DNA from: Kriegella sp965368185
Lineage (GTDB): Bacteria; Bacteroidota; Bacteroidia; Flavobacteriales; Flavobacteriaceae
Assembly: GCA_965368185.1 (NCBI GenBank)
Contig: CBDULZ010000004.1
Coordinates: 1-64,000 of the forward strand
Length of the DNA: 64,000 nucleotides
Direction of reading: 5' to 3'
The notes under the pieces were generated by a model. That model did no database searches and was not told where the DNA came from. It worked only from the letters and a program-made list of their open reading frames with translations. Numbering within the stretch: the first letter of the stretch is position 1; each line of letters starts with the position of its first letter. Shown here in pieces: positions 18,032 through 27,125 of the stretch. A program made the position numbers and the translations under genes.

Positions 18032-18593
18032 TATGCTCTTCTGCGACTTGCTCCAATTCGTTATACCATGCTTTACCAAATTTACGGATTAAGGCTTCTT
18101 TTACAAATTTATAGACAGGCACCTTTAACTGTTCACCTAAAGCGCAGGCCGGATCACAAATCTCCCATTTGTGGTAGTTAACCGCGGTGAGTTCAGTATA
18201 TTCACGAACCCTTACCGGATATAAATGGCACGAAACCGGTTTTTTCCATTTGGTTGCACCTTTCATATAAGCTTCTTCCAAACCACATTTGGTAATACCG
18301 CTATCTGAAAATATAACATAGGCACATTCGCTACCATTAACTAGGGGGGTTTCCCACTCCCCATCATCTCCTTTTACAAAACACCCTTGCTCGTCTATTG
18401 CAGCCACACCTTCAGGCCGTAAAAAAGGTTTTACCTTGCTATAGATATCGACAAGAATCTCGGTTTCTTTATCCTCCAATGGTGCTCCCGCCTCGCCGTC
18501 TATACAACAGGCACCTTTGCATGCATTGAGATTGCACACAAAATCTTGCTCAATAATTTCTTCCGACACTATGGTTTTTCCTAACTGGAACAT
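18021..18593 (-). CDS. DUF3109 family cysteine-rich protein
   Basis: 190 residues from the ATG at 18593; an upstream in-frame TTG at 18614 is not needed. Cys clusters CNLNACKGACC near residue 20, CGLEEAY, CHLYPVRV and CDPACALG suggest metal binding (zinc or iron-sulfur), as in the related YkgJ-type proteins. There is no signal peptide, so it is cytoplasmic. The family is widespread in Bacteroidota but has no assigned reaction. The gene is convergent and overlaps the kinase gene by 11 bp. Upstream it is divergent from marC. Confidence 0.85.
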   Translation of the reverse strand: MFQLGKTIVSEEIIEQDFVCNLNACKGACCIDGEAGAPLEDKETEILVDIYSKVKPFLRPEGVAAIDEQGCFVKGDDGEWETPLVNGSECAYVIFSDSGITKCGLEEAYMKGATKWKKPVSCHLYPVRVREYTELTAVNYHKWEICDPACALGEQLKVPVYKFVKEALIRKFGKAWYNELEQVAEEHIKS

Positions 18594-18685
18594 ATAATTG
18601 GAATCTGCAGCCAAAGATAGTTTTTCCGTCTTACTTTTTATATAATTATTATAAGTTACTAACTAGAAATCCGCTAAGGAAAATG

Positions 18686-18693
18686 TAGCTTTG
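18686..18693 (+). promoter_or_regulatory. -7 promoter box of marC
   Basis: TAGCTTTG matches TAnnTTTG exactly, 17 bp before the marC ATG, giving a very short leader. Confidence 0.45.
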
Positions 18694-18710
18694 CCGAAAA
18701 TTTTAAAGCT

Positions 18711-19301
18711 ATGTCGTTGAATTTAAATTTAGACGTCAGGGAAATAACTACTGCGACAATGGTACTCTTTGCCGTAATCGATATTTTGGGAAGTATTCCC
18801 ATAATCATTGGCCTTCGTAATAAAGTGGGGCACATTCAATCCGAAAAAGCGTCGATCGTAGCTGCCATCATCATGATTGCCTTTCTTTTCGTAGGAGAAG
18901 AAATTCTAAATCTCATTGGAATCGATGTCAATTCTTTTGCTGTTGCCGGGGCCTTTATAATTTTCTTTTTGGCCATTGAAATGATTTTAGGCATTTCATT
19001 GTATCGTGACGATGAACCCGAAAGCGCCTCGATCGTACCAATCGCCTTTCCGCTGATAGCAGGGGCAGGCACACTCACTTCACTACTATCGCTTCGGGCA
19101 GAATATGACGTTGAAAACATAATCGTAGCCATTCTAATAAATACGATCTTCGTCTATCTTGTTTTAAAGTCATCACGACGTATTGAAAAAGTATTGGGAA
19201 AGAACGGTGTGAACATTATCAGAAAAATATTTGGCGTAATTTTAATGGCAATAGCCGTAAAATTGTTCACAGCGAACATCAATGAGTTGTTCAACGCTTA
19301 A
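18711..19301 (+). CDS. marC: MarC family integral membrane protein
   Basis: 196 residues with six predicted membrane spans, the normal size for the MarC/YchE family. Typical features are an N-terminal span followed by DILGSIPIIIGL, and PIAFPLIAGAGTL between the halves. The family was once linked to multiple antibiotic resistance, but that link was not confirmed and the transported substrate is unknown. It is divergent from the DUF3109 gene and followed 73 bp later by a small membrane-protein gene. The family call is firm, the function open. Confidence 0.9.
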   Translation: MSLNLNLDVREITTATMVLFAVIDILGSIPIIIGLRNKVGHIQSEKASIVAAIIMIAFLFVGEEILNLIGIDVNSFAVAGAFIIFFLAIEMILGISLYRDDEPESASIVPIAFPLIAGAGTLTSLLSLRAEYDVENIIVAILINTIFVYLVLKSSRRIEKVLGKNGVNIIRKIFGVILMAIAVKLFTANINELFNA

Positions 19302-19374
19302 ACCGCGAAAAAAACAAGATGTTTTTCGTCAACCGCCGTTAATACATGGCTTCAATCTATTTATTTAGCAAAAT

Positions 19375-19578
19375 ATGAGCAAGACTTTAACAATCGTATT
19401 GATTACATTGGCCGTTTTACTAATAGCCTATAATGTCACCTTGGTAAATTTTGAAAACCCGCTGGAAGGGAATAGTGTGATTGCTATAATCGGCATTGTT
19501 GCTTCGTTATGTGCGATTGTACTTCTACTCATCTATCTTACTTCCAAGAAAATACAGAAAAGAATGGAGGAAGAGTAG
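19375..19578 (+). CDS. Small two-span membrane protein
   Basis: 67 residues with two hydrophobic segments (about 5-23 and 34-55) separated by a short loop containing NFENPLEGNS, and a basic C-terminus (SKKIQKRMEEE) likely in the cytoplasm. Flavobacteria carry many similar short hypothetical proteins. It follows marC on the same strand, 73 bp downstream, and may be co-transcribed. No function is recognisable. Confidence 0.7.
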   Translation: MSKTLTIVLITLAVLLIAYNVTLVNFENPLEGNSVIAIIGIVASLCAIVLLLIYLTSKKIQKRMEEE

Positions 19579-19639
19579 GTTGCACACCAATGGTTTCAAA
19601 AGTATTCGGACCAACACCAATCCGTATAAATAGCTAAAA

Positions 19640-21265
19640 TCAATGATCTGTTGCCCGTATACGCTTAGTTTCTTTTTGTGCTAAAGCGGCAGGTGCATCT
19701 ATTTCAAGCACCTGCTGAAGCATGGTATCGGCATTGCTTCTAATTTTGGCGCTAAGATTGGGTCCATATAATTGTTCGGCCAAAGCAGCCTTCAAATAAA
19801 GTTTAATGCGCCCCTCGAAATCATAGAAATTCATTTTAAGCCTTTGGGAAACCAAATAATCAAGAAAACGCTCAAAAAGAATATCATCAATTCTAAACTC
19901 GTCAACATATTCTTCGCGGGATAGACCATCATAAAGCCCTCTATTTCCGTCAAGATGCTCAAAAACAAAATACGAAAACAGGCCCTCTATGCTTTCCAAC
20001 ACCTCCTCTTCGTTAGTCCCGATCGGAACAAAAACATCTGGGATAATTCCCCCGCCTCCGTAGACCACCTTACCTTTAGGCGTGGTAAACTTAAGTGAAT
20101 CAGCCACTTTTATGCTGTCAACGGATACCAGTTCTCCACTGTGATATCTATCAATAAATTTCTGATAATAATCTTTATTGCCATTATCATAAGACTTTTG
20201 TATTGATCGCCCGGTCGGTGTGTAATACCGTGACACTGTCAATCGTACTGCCGAGCCATCGCCCAGTTCCATCTCACGCTGAACCAGACCTTTGCCGAAC
20301 GAACGACGCCCAACGATAGTGCCTACATCGTTGTCTTGTAGTGCCCCGGCGATAATTTCGCTGGCAGAAGCAGACCTTTCATTGATAAGTACATAAACAG
20401 GTTTGTCTTCAAAATCACCTTCGTCTGTGGCATAAATTTTATCAACTCTCCCTTTTTTGTTTTTCGTAAACAGAATAAGCTTGCCTTCCTCTAAAAATTC
20501 ATCGGCCATTTGTTCGGCAATGCCCAAATATCCTCCTGGATTGTCTCTTAAATCTAAGGTTAGTTTCTTGGCCCCTTGTTTACGTAATTCTTTGAGTGTT
20601 TTTTTAAATTCCCTAAAAGTAGACTCAGCGAAACGATTCACCTTAAGATATCCCATATCTGGAGTAAGCATATAATAAGCCTCAACACTCTTTAGGGGAA
20701 CAACATCACGTTTTACGGTTACATAAAATGTTCTGTCCTCGGTTTTTCTATAGACCTTTAAGTTTACCGGGGCTCCTTTTTTACCCTTGAGCCTACCAAT
20801 TATCGCCTCATCAGACATGTTTTTCCCGTATAGGGTGTCATTATCTGCCATTAATATGCGATCACCAGCCTTTATGCCATTCAAAAAACTTGGGCCATTC
20901 TCAATGGTTCTTATAACGGAAATAGTATCCTTATAAGGGTAAAAATTAATCCCTATTCCCACGAAATCCCCTTTCATATTCTCCGATACCTTGTCCATTT
21001 CCTTTTTTGGAATGTAGACTGAATGTGGATCTAATTTCTCCAAAATATTGTTGACGGTTACATCTACAATACTATCCGTATCGATTTCGTCAACGTATTC
21101 ATAATCGATATAGTCAATGAGACGATTGAGCTTGTCCTTTTTTGAATTTGAACTAAAAAGCCTTTCAGGAGAATCGGAAAAGTGAAGCTTGCCTCCTACG
21201 AAGATGCCCAACGCCAATGCGGCAGCTATTACAGTTGGCCATATGTAGGTATGTTTCTTTTTCAT
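19640..21265 (-). CDS. ctpA: S41 family C-terminal processing peptidase
   Basis: Periplasmic serine protease of the tail-specific type, 541 residues. There is an N-terminal membrane anchor (about 8-26), a PDZ domain (about 95-185, with GIGINF and the IKAGDRIL core) and the S41 catalytic domain. The catalytic dyad is S300 in SASASE and K325 in SFGKGL, 25 residues apart as in E. coli Prc. A C-terminal extension of about 150 residues is usual for the flavobacterial branch. Such proteases trim or degrade envelope proteins from their C-termini. The dCMP deaminase gene lies 12 bp upstream on the same strand, so the two are probably co-transcribed. Confidence 0.94.
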   Translation of the reverse strand: MKKKHTYIWPTVIAAALALGIFVGGKLHFSDSPERLFSSNSKKDKLNRLIDYIDYEYVDEIDTDSIVDVTVNNILEKLDPHSVYIPKKEMDKVSENMKGDFVGIGINFYPYKDTISVIRTIENGPSFLNGIKAGDRILMADNDTLYGKNMSDEAIIGRLKGKKGAPVNLKVYRKTEDRTFYVTVKRDVVPLKSVEAYYMLTPDMGYLKVNRFAESTFREFKKTLKELRKQGAKKLTLDLRDNPGGYLGIAEQMADEFLEEGKLILFTKNKKGRVDKIYATDEGDFEDKPVYVLINERSASASEIIAGALQDNDVGTIVGRRSFGKGLVQREMELGDGSAVRLTVSRYYTPTGRSIQKSYDNGNKDYYQKFIDRYHSGELVSVDSIKVADSLKFTTPKGKVVYGGGGIIPDVFVPIGTNEEEVLESIEGLFSYFVFEHLDGNRGLYDGLSREEYVDEFRIDDILFERFLDYLVSQRLKMNFYDFEGRIKLYLKAALAEQLYGPNLSAKIRSNADTMLQQVLEIDAPAALAQKETKRIRATDH

Positions 21266-21277
21266 TTGTTACGGTCT

Positions 21278-21718
21278 TTAGACTACGGATTCCGTAATCA
21301 CGGGCAAATGCACCAAGTCGACCCCGGCCCTTCTTAGGAATTGCAATCCGGAATCATCTTTATACGCTTTCTGATACACTACACGTTTTATGCCAGACTG
21401 GTGGATCAATTTACTACACTCGCGACAAGGTGATAACGTAATGTACAATGTGGCGCCTTCACATGACTGTGTAGACGATGCCACCTTACTAATGGCATTC
21501 GCCTCGGCATGCAATACATACCATTTGGTATACCCCTCCTCATCTTCACAAATATTCTCAAAACCTGTAGGCGTACCGTTATAGCCATCGGATATAATCA
21601 TTCGATCCTTAACAATAATGGCCCCCACTTGTTTGCGTCTACAATAAGACAGTTTGCCCCATTCCTCAGCCATTCGTAAATAGGCCCTATCGTATTTTTC
21701 CTGTTTGGTTTTTTTCAT
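21278..21718 (-). CDS. dCMP/cytidine deaminase family protein
   Basis: 146-residue zinc enzyme converting dCMP to dUMP for dTTP synthesis. The zinc and catalytic motifs are HAEANAI (His and Glu) and PCRECSK (two Cys). An upstream CRRKQVGAIIVKDRMI segment is typical of the ComEB/dCMP deaminase branch rather than tRNA adenosine deaminase. ATG start at 21718. It is 12 bp upstream of the S41 protease gene on the same strand, a common pairing in flavobacteria. Confidence 0.92.
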   Translation of the reverse strand: MKKTKQEKYDRAYLRMAEEWGKLSYCRRKQVGAIIVKDRMIISDGYNGTPTGFENICEDEEGYTKWYVLHAEANAISKVASSTQSCEGATLYITLSPCRECSKLIHQSGIKRVVYQKAYKDDSGLQFLRRAGVDLVHLPVITESVV

Positions 21719-21811
21719 GTTCGAGGCAGCGACTTAAAACCTACCGAACTACTAAGATACCGGCTTTGTAAAACCCCCACAATTTTACACGGTTAATTTT
21801 TAACTAAAATA

Positions 21812-22396
21812 CTACCAAGGAAACGCAGTAATGAGTATGGGTATTGTAATAATTGCGACAAAAATCGAGGCCACCTTTACAAATGGAGTATGTTTTACCT
21901 TAAAAATATCTTGTACTAGATACGCCAACAATAAAACTATAAGTATAATTAAAACTTGGGAAAATTCAATGCCAAAAGCAAAACCAAAAAGCGGTACTAC
22001 TTTGTGCTCTTCCCCTGCCATAAGCATATTAAAATAATTGGAAAACCCAAAACCATGAATAAGCCCGAAAAAAGCCGTAATTAATAAATGTAAATATAAC
22101 CCAAGCGACATTAAATCGCTGTCGACACTAAATTTATTAAAGAGTGCAGTCAAAATAATGGTTACTGGAATCAAAAATTCAATAAGACCAACGTCGACCC
22201 TAAAGACATCATAAACCGACAACAAGAGCGAACCACAATGGGCTACTGTAAACACAGTTGCTAATAAAACTACTTTTTTCCACTGTTTGAAGGTAAACGG
22301 TATGGCAAGCGCCACCAAAAATAGAATGTGGTCGTACGCTGAAAAATCCAGTACATGTTCAAAGCCAAGTTTTATGTAGAACCATGTATCGTTCAT
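21812..22396 (-). CDS. HupE/UreJ-like membrane protein
   Basis: 194 residues with about six membrane spans. Motifs typical of the HupE/UreJ_2 family are GFEHVLDFSAYDHILFLVAL near the start and FGLIHGFGFSNYF in the middle, with conserved His residues suited to metal binding. Some HupE/UreJ relatives move nickel, but this flavobacterial branch is found without hydrogenase or urease, and none is in the window. The metal and role are therefore not assigned. It stands alone on the minus strand. Confidence 0.85.
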   Translation of the reverse strand: MNDTWFYIKLGFEHVLDFSAYDHILFLVALAIPFTFKQWKKVVLLATVFTVAHCGSLLLSVYDVFRVDVGLIEFLIPVTIILTALFNKFSVDSDLMSLGLYLHLLITAFFGLIHGFGFSNYFNMLMAGEEHKVVPLFGFAFGIEFSQVLIILIVLLLAYLVQDIFKVKHTPFVKVASIFVAIITIPILITAFPW

Positions 22397-22476
22397 AGTA
22401 GAAATTTACCAAAGGCAAACATACGATTTTCTTGTTAATGCGCTAAATTCAACCCCTTCAATGCCAATTTCGCAAC

Positions 22477-23211
22477 TTAGCCAATACCTCGTTCTTTTTG
22501 AATGGTTTCGTATGCCATCTGAACTTCTTTAAACTTATCCTCGGCACCCTTTTTAATAGCCTCGTTTTTTGTATTTACCCTATCTGGATGATACTTTTTG
22601 GCCATAGTGCGGTATGCCTTTTTGACCTCTTCATTGGAAGCGGATTTTTCAATCTCCAAAATTTTATAAGCATTGTCGGCCGATTTGATGAACATGGCCA
22701 TTATACTTTCAAAATCGCGCAATGCCACGCGTAAGTAGCCGGCAATTTCCCTAATTTTATCGACCTCGGGTTTACTTACCGAACCGTCGGCCTGAGCAAT
22801 GCCGAATAGGAAATGCAGCAATTGTAATCGTACTTCGTAACGCGTACGTTGATTGAGAAAAGTACAAATCCGCTGCGCCGAAATTTCATGTTTTTTATTG
22901 ATTTCGTTAAACGTTCGAAAAATCGCATTGGCTTTTTCTTTACCATAGGCACCAACAAAATATTGGCGAACATAGTCCATCTCACGTTGACTGACTTGTC
23001 CGTCGGCCTTAATCACAATGGAGCAGAGCGAGAGCAGATTCAGTTCAAAATCGGCTGGTGATACACTTTGCCGAGTCATATCACTAAATACGGTTTGTGC
23101 ACGACCGCCGCCGCTAAGGTTGTCAACAAAACTCCCTACCAAAAACCCAAGAATTGCGCCGGGAAAGCGAAAAAGATAATAGCCTAAGATTGCAGCAAAC
23201 CATTTAATCAT
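22477..23211 (-). CDS. TerB-like and DnaJ-domain protein, DjlA type
   Basis: 244 residues from the ATG at 23211; the 60 bp upstream in-frame region starts only with TTG. A short N-terminal hydrophobic anchor containing ILGYYLFRFPGAILGFLVG is followed by a TerB-like helical domain with two acidic loops (IKADGQVSQREM and AQADGSVSKPEV). A C-terminal J domain follows, with YKILEIEKSASNEEVKKAYR and the HPD tripeptide in KYHPDRV. This is the layout of DjlA, a membrane-anchored co-chaperone that stimulates DnaK. Client and role here are unknown. Confidence 0.88.
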   Translation of the reverse strand: MIKWFAAILGYYLFRFPGAILGFLVGSFVDNLSGGGRAQTVFSDMTRQSVSPADFELNLLSLCSIVIKADGQVSQREMDYVRQYFVGAYGKEKANAIFRTFNEINKKHEISAQRICTFLNQRTRYEVRLQLLHFLFGIAQADGSVSKPEVDKIREIAGYLRVALRDFESIMAMFIKSADNAYKILEIEKSASNEEVKKAYRTMAKKYHPDRVNTKNEAIKKGAEDKFKEVQMAYETIQKERGIG

Positions 23212-23617
23212 GAATTGTGTAATTTTTGGCAAAGATATGATTTTGCGAGATAAGAAGGCTAGGCTAGCCAAGTTGTAAACAAGATAGCTGCATTGCTACA
23301 GAGGCTAGCCGTGAGCACATCAACGACATAAGAATTTAGACAATAGAAGATACGAAAACCGACAACCGTACAAAAACTTCAATATGATGGCTTCGACAAG
23401 TACCCCATGTCAGATTAAACTTAGCATCGAACCAGTCAAGAAGCAAACAAAAAGTATTTCCTTTAAAGTTTTCTATGTAAAAATTATTTACCTATTAGTA
23501 AGTCCATAGGCTTATCACTTTGGTATGAAGTTTCTAATGAAACGTTAAGGTCTACCAACATAATGCGACAGATGTAGTATCTTTGACATCCCACAAAATA
23601 ATTTAAAAAGAAAGATT
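23212..23617. other. Intergenic region between djlA-like gene and bacilliredoxin gene
   Basis: About 400 bp with divergent genes at its ends. Apart from the -7 box at 23578-23585 I see no gene, RNA or repeat. Confidence 0.45.
23578..23585 (+). promoter_or_regulatory. -7 promoter box of the bacilliredoxin gene
   Basis: TATCTTTG matches TAnnTTTG, 32 bp before the ATG at 23618. The -33 element is not clear. Confidence 0.45.
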
Positions 23618-24028
23618 ATGTATCCCGAAGAATTAGTAAAACCGATGCGAAACGACTTGGCTTCTGCCGGGTTCGAAGAATTATATACGGCCGAAGCGGT
23701 TGAAAAGGCAATTAATCAAGAAGGTACAACGCTTGTTGTCGTAAATTCGGTCTGCGGCTGTGCCGCGGCGAACGCTAGACCGGCAGCGAAACTCAGTCTT
23801 CAAAATGACAAAAAACCGGACCACGCCGTGACCGTTTTTGCAGGCGTGGATACTGAAGCTGTCAATGCGGCCCGCAACCTTATGGTTCCGTTTCCTCCAT
23901 CATCACCTAGTATGGCGTTGTTCAGAAACGGCGAATTGGTACATATGATCGAGCGTCACCATATTGAAGGGCGCCCAGCAGAACTTATTGCTGAAAATTT
24001 GATCGAGGCCTATAACGAGTTCTGTTAA
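23618..24028 (+). CDS. BrxA/BrxB family bacilliredoxin
   Basis: 136 residues with a thioredoxin-like fold. The redox motif C46-G-C48 in NSVCGCAAANARPA is the family signature (YphP/YqiW). In Firmicutes these proteins remove bacillithiol from mixed disulfides. Some Bacteroidota also make bacillithiol-type thiols, so a de-bacillithiolation role is reasonable but inferred. The protein ends in Cys, which may be a further redox residue. It stands alone with its own promoter box. Confidence 0.92.
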   Translation: MYPEELVKPMRNDLASAGFEELYTAEAVEKAINQEGTTLVVVNSVCGCAAANARPAAKLSLQNDKKPDHAVTVFAGVDTEAVNAARNLMVPFPPSSPSMALFRNGELVHMIERHHIEGRPAELIAENLIEAYNEFC

Positions 24029-24201
24029 TAAATCTCGCCAAAATACATTTCTTAAAGTGCCTGTCTAAAGTGCCTTTAACCGTTTTTACAAAGCGGCAAG
24101 CAAGTTTGTAAGTTGCTGAAAATCAAAATACAGACTGTTTTTCGCTTATTGCCTCGCATTCGTAATTACATATAAGGTTAGGCTTTTTAGACGGGCTCTT
24201 G

Positions 24202-24209
24202 TATTTTTG
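24202..24209 (+). promoter_or_regulatory. -7 box just before plsC; possible leaderless start
   Basis: TATTTTTG matches TAnnTTTG, and the ATG at 24214 follows only 4 bp later. If used, transcription would start at or inside the start codon, giving a leaderless or nearly leaderless mRNA. Confidence 0.4.
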
Positions 24210-24213
24210 TGCT

Positions 24214-24948
24214 ATGCAAAAGTTATTCGCATATCCTTTGTCGGTCATTTATATGTTTTTCTTTGCACTGACACTTTTGGTCTTTCACCCCCTGCAGTGG
24301 TGCTGTCATCGAATTCTTGGATACGAAGCCCACAAAAGAAGTGTTAGTCTAATGAACTTATGCTTGATACGCTGCTCTCATATTTTAGGAACGACCTATT
24401 CTTTCTCCAATTCATATGATATTCCTACTGACCGGCCCTTAATCATTGTGCCCAACCATCAAAGTATGCACGACATTTCACCGATCAGTTGGTTTATGCG
24501 AAAGCACCATCCGAAATTTGTGAGCAAAGTAGAATTGGGTCGGGGTATTCCCAGTGTTTCCTATAACCTTAGGCATGGCGGCTCGGTACTTATTGATCGA
24601 AAAGACAGTAAACAGGCCCTGCGGGAAATTGCTAAATTGGGCAAATATATTGCCGAACACAACCGAAGCGCTGTAATTTTCCCTGAAGGCACCAGAAGTC
24701 GTGATGGCCATCCTAAAAAGTTTCAACCAACAGGCTTGAAATTATTGTTGAAAAATGCTCCCGATGCTTTAATAGTGCCAGTCAGCATTAATAATTCGTG
24801 GAAAATGCTCAAATATGGGAAATTTCCATACGGCCTCGGAAATCGTATCACTTTTCAGGTACACCGACCCATACAAAACAACGGTGATTTTGATGCACTA
24901 CTCATTCAAGTGGAGCAAAAAGTAATCTCAGGAATTCACAGTACATGA
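24214..24948 (+). CDS. plsC: 1-acyl-sn-glycerol-3-phosphate acyltransferase (PlsC)
   Basis: 244-residue membrane enzyme that adds the second acyl chain to lysophosphatidic acid. There is an N-terminal membrane segment (about 5-25). Acyltransferase motif I is NHQSMHD, and motif III FPEGTRSR is present, with SVLIDRKD between. ATG at 24214 is chosen over an upstream TTG at 24199, because the latter would lie within the promoter box. The next gene overlaps by ATGA, so the two are translationally coupled. Confidence 0.9.
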   Translation: MQKLFAYPLSVIYMFFFALTLLVFHPLQWCCHRILGYEAHKRSVSLMNLCLIRCSHILGTTYSFSNSYDIPTDRPLIIVPNHQSMHDISPISWFMRKHHPKFVSKVELGRGIPSVSYNLRHGGSVLIDRKDSKQALREIAKLGKYIAEHNRSAVIFPEGTRSRDGHPKKFQPTGLKLLLKNAPDALIVPVSINNSWKMLKYGKFPYGLGNRITFQVHRPIQNNGDFDALLIQVEQKVISGIHST

Positions 24949-25616
24949 CCCATACCGAAATCGTGGAACAGACTATTGCCTTTGTAAAGGAGACCCTACA
25001 AGGCGCCGAAGGGGGGCATGATTGGTTTCATATTCAACGGGTATTCAACAATACGCTGCTTATCGCCAAAGATGAAAAAGTAGATGTGCTGACCGTTAGC
25101 TTGGCCGCCTTATTACATGATATAGCGGATGCTAAATTCCATAACGGCGATGAAACGGTTGGTCCCAAGCTTGCCTTAGAATTTCTAAGTACCTTAGGTG
25201 TCAATAATAAGACATCGCACCATGTTGTTAAAATCATCGAGAACATCTCATTCAAGAACAGTCTTGAACAGGCAACGGATAGTCAATTTAGCTCTTTGGA
25301 GCTTCATGTAGTGCAAGATGCCGACCGTTTAGACGCCCTGGGAGCTATCGGAATTGCCCGGGCATTTAACTATGGCGGCTTTAAAAACAGGGCCCTCTAC
25401 GACCCAAATATTGCTCCAAAATTAAAGCAGTCAAAGGAGGCCTATAAAAAATCAAACACCCCAACCATCAATCATTTTTACGAAAAGCTTTTGCTCTTAA
25501 AAGACAAAATGAATACGACAACCGCCAAAAAATTGGCCGAAGAGCGCCATCAGTTTATGCTTGATTATTTGGAACATTTCTATAAGGAATGGAACCCCCT
25601 TGGCATAAGAGGGTAA
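24945..25616 (+). CDS. HD-domain metal-dependent phosphohydrolase
   Basis: 223 residues of the YedJ-like HD family. Metal ligands are visible as HDWFHIQRV near the start, LLHDIADAKFH (the HD pair) and a later QDADRLDALGA Asp motif. Members hydrolyse phosphate from nucleotides or related compounds; the substrate here cannot be named. It overlaps plsC by four bases (ATGA), indicating one transcript. A weak hairpin (25682-25699) lies in the convergent region downstream. Confidence 0.88.
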   Translation: MTHTEIVEQTIAFVKETLQGAEGGHDWFHIQRVFNNTLLIAKDEKVDVLTVSLAALLHDIADAKFHNGDETVGPKLALEFLSTLGVNNKTSHHVVKIIENISFKNSLEQATDSQFSSLELHVVQDADRLDALGAIGIARAFNYGGFKNRALYDPNIAPKLKQSKEAYKKSNTPTINHFYEKLLLLKDKMNTTTAKKLAEERHQFMLDYLEHFYKEWNPLGIRG

Positions 25617-25681
25617 CACAAGACCTTATTAAAAAGGAAACTGGCAAAAAGAACTACATTAAATCGCTTAATGAACACAAC

Positions 25682-25699
25682 AAGGCGGGTACACGCCTT
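25682..25699. terminator. Hairpin between convergent genes
   Basis: AAGGCG and CGCCTT flank a six-base loop GGTACA between the convergent HD-hydrolase and sigma-factor genes. It is a candidate bidirectional terminator, but neither side has a strong T-run. Confidence 0.3.
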
Positions 25700-25810
25700 A
25701 ATTTCCGAGCCATCTTTACAACAATTATCAGTAAACAAACTAACTACTGGTTTGGTAAAATCAGAATACCCTAGGGACACAAATTGAAGAAAAACAGGAA
25801 AATTTCTTGA

Positions 25811-27064
25811 TTATGCATCCATTCCTTCCAGTTTTTTCAAAAGATGCGCTTTTTCTTTTTTGTTGGTTGTTAGTACAATAGCCATTTGTAAAGCTAGCTT
25901 TGAATCTTTGGTAAGGTTCAAATCGGATAAAAGAGTGGACTTGATTGCATAAAAGAGGGAATTTTCCAAAAAATAGACGCTCTTTTCAAAATTATAGAGT
26001 TCCTCTAAGGCTTTCTCCGCCCCATGTACCTTGTAGTATGGTACTATGCTATTTAATTGAACGATTGGTGCGTATTGGTTTGACAATTGAAGCTCATACA
26101 ATCGTAAGATACTCTTCCAATCGGTTTTCTCAAAGTTGGTAGCCGTACTGTGGTAATATGATATCGCCGCTTGTATGTGGTAATTCGAAGGATTGGTATC
26201 AACCGCTGACTTTTCTAAATGACGTATCCCAATTTGAATCAACTTTTGATCATACAAACTCCTATTTTGATGTTCTAAATCTACCATATCCCCGTTCTGG
26301 TCTACCCTAGCCTCGAATCTAGCGGTATGAAGACACATAAGAGCTATCAGTGCATGTACCTCGGGTTGATTTATATACTTTTTTTTAGATAACAGAAAAG
26401 CTAAACGAATGGCTTCGAGACAGATGTCTTTTTTGATAAGCGTTTCCCCAAAACTTGTGGAATATCCTTCTGAGAAAAGCAAATAGATAATCTTCAGAAC
26501 GATGGCCAACCGCGACCTTAGTCCCATTTCCAAAGGAATATCCAAGGTCTTTACATGTTCTTTCAATCGCTTTTTTGCCCTTGTAAATGATTTCGCGATA
26601 GTCTCTTCCTTTTTAAACAGTGCCTTGGCAATCTCTTTGTTTCCAAAACCACCAATCAATTTTAAACTGAGTACTATCTGATATTCTTGGGATAATGAAG
26701 GATGACAACAGGCAAAAATCATTTTTAACTGACTATCTTTAATTGTCTCGTTCAAATAAACCTCTTCTTGTTCAGACCATTCAGTGCCAAAAAATGATGC
26801 ATCATCGCTTTGAAGCATTTTCTTATCTCTTCGAAGGGTATCAATTAGATGGTTGTTGGCGACACGCAACAGCCATGATATAGGATTTTTTGGTGGTGTT
26901 TCATACCCCCAGACCTGCATTGCCTTGATCAAAGCCTCTTGTACAGCATCTTCAATTCTTTCTAAATGCGACGGGCCGAATTTATGCACGAGAAAAGAAA
27001 CTATCTTTCCATACCCGTGTCGAAAGACATGTTCAACAAGCGCTTCATTTTTTGCTTCCTCCAT
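25811..27064 (-). CDS. ECF42-type RNA polymerase sigma factor
   Basis: 417 residues, about twice the length of a plain ECF sigma factor. Sigma region 2 (about 10-80; DAVQEALIKAMQVW and NPISWLLRVANNHLID) and sigma region 4 (about 115-165; LIGGFGNKEIAKALF) are followed by a roughly 240-residue helical, TPR-like C-terminal extension (DUF6596 type). This is the ECF42 group. These sigma factors have no anti-sigma factor, use the extension for control, and are nearly always encoded next to a DGPF/YCII protein, as here (27126-27473). A terminator hairpin sits just before the start codon, which may limit read-through from the DGPF gene. Confidence 0.92.
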   Translation of the reverse strand: MEEAKNEALVEHVFRHGYGKIVSFLVHKFGPSHLERIEDAVQEALIKAMQVWGYETPPKNPISWLLRVANNHLIDTLRRDKKMLQSDDASFFGTEWSEQEEVYLNETIKDSQLKMIFACCHPSLSQEYQIVLSLKLIGGFGNKEIAKALFKKEETIAKSFTRAKKRLKEHVKTLDIPLEMGLRSRLAIVLKIIYLLFSEGYSTSFGETLIKKDICLEAIRLAFLLSKKKYINQPEVHALIALMCLHTARFEARVDQNGDMVDLEHQNRSLYDQKLIQIGIRHLEKSAVDTNPSNYHIQAAISYYHSTATNFEKTDWKSILRLYELQLSNQYAPIVQLNSIVPYYKVHGAEKALEELYNFEKSVYFLENSLFYAIKSTLLSDLNLTKDSKLALQMAIVLTTNKKEKAHLLKKLEGMDA

Positions 27065-27072
27065 AAGATAAA

Positions 27073-27101
27073 AATAAAAAGCCCGATGCAGTTACCGGGC
27101 T
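27073..27101 (-). terminator. Hairpin between DGPF gene and sigma gene
   Basis: On the minus strand AGCCCG and CGGGCT pair around a ten-base loop and run into TTTTTATTTTTA. It lies after the DGPF stop and about 9 bp before the sigma-factor ATG, so it can end the DGPF transcript or act as an attenuator for the sigma gene. Confidence 0.65.
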
Positions 27102-27125
27102 CCTTAACGCAGAACTTTATGTGAT

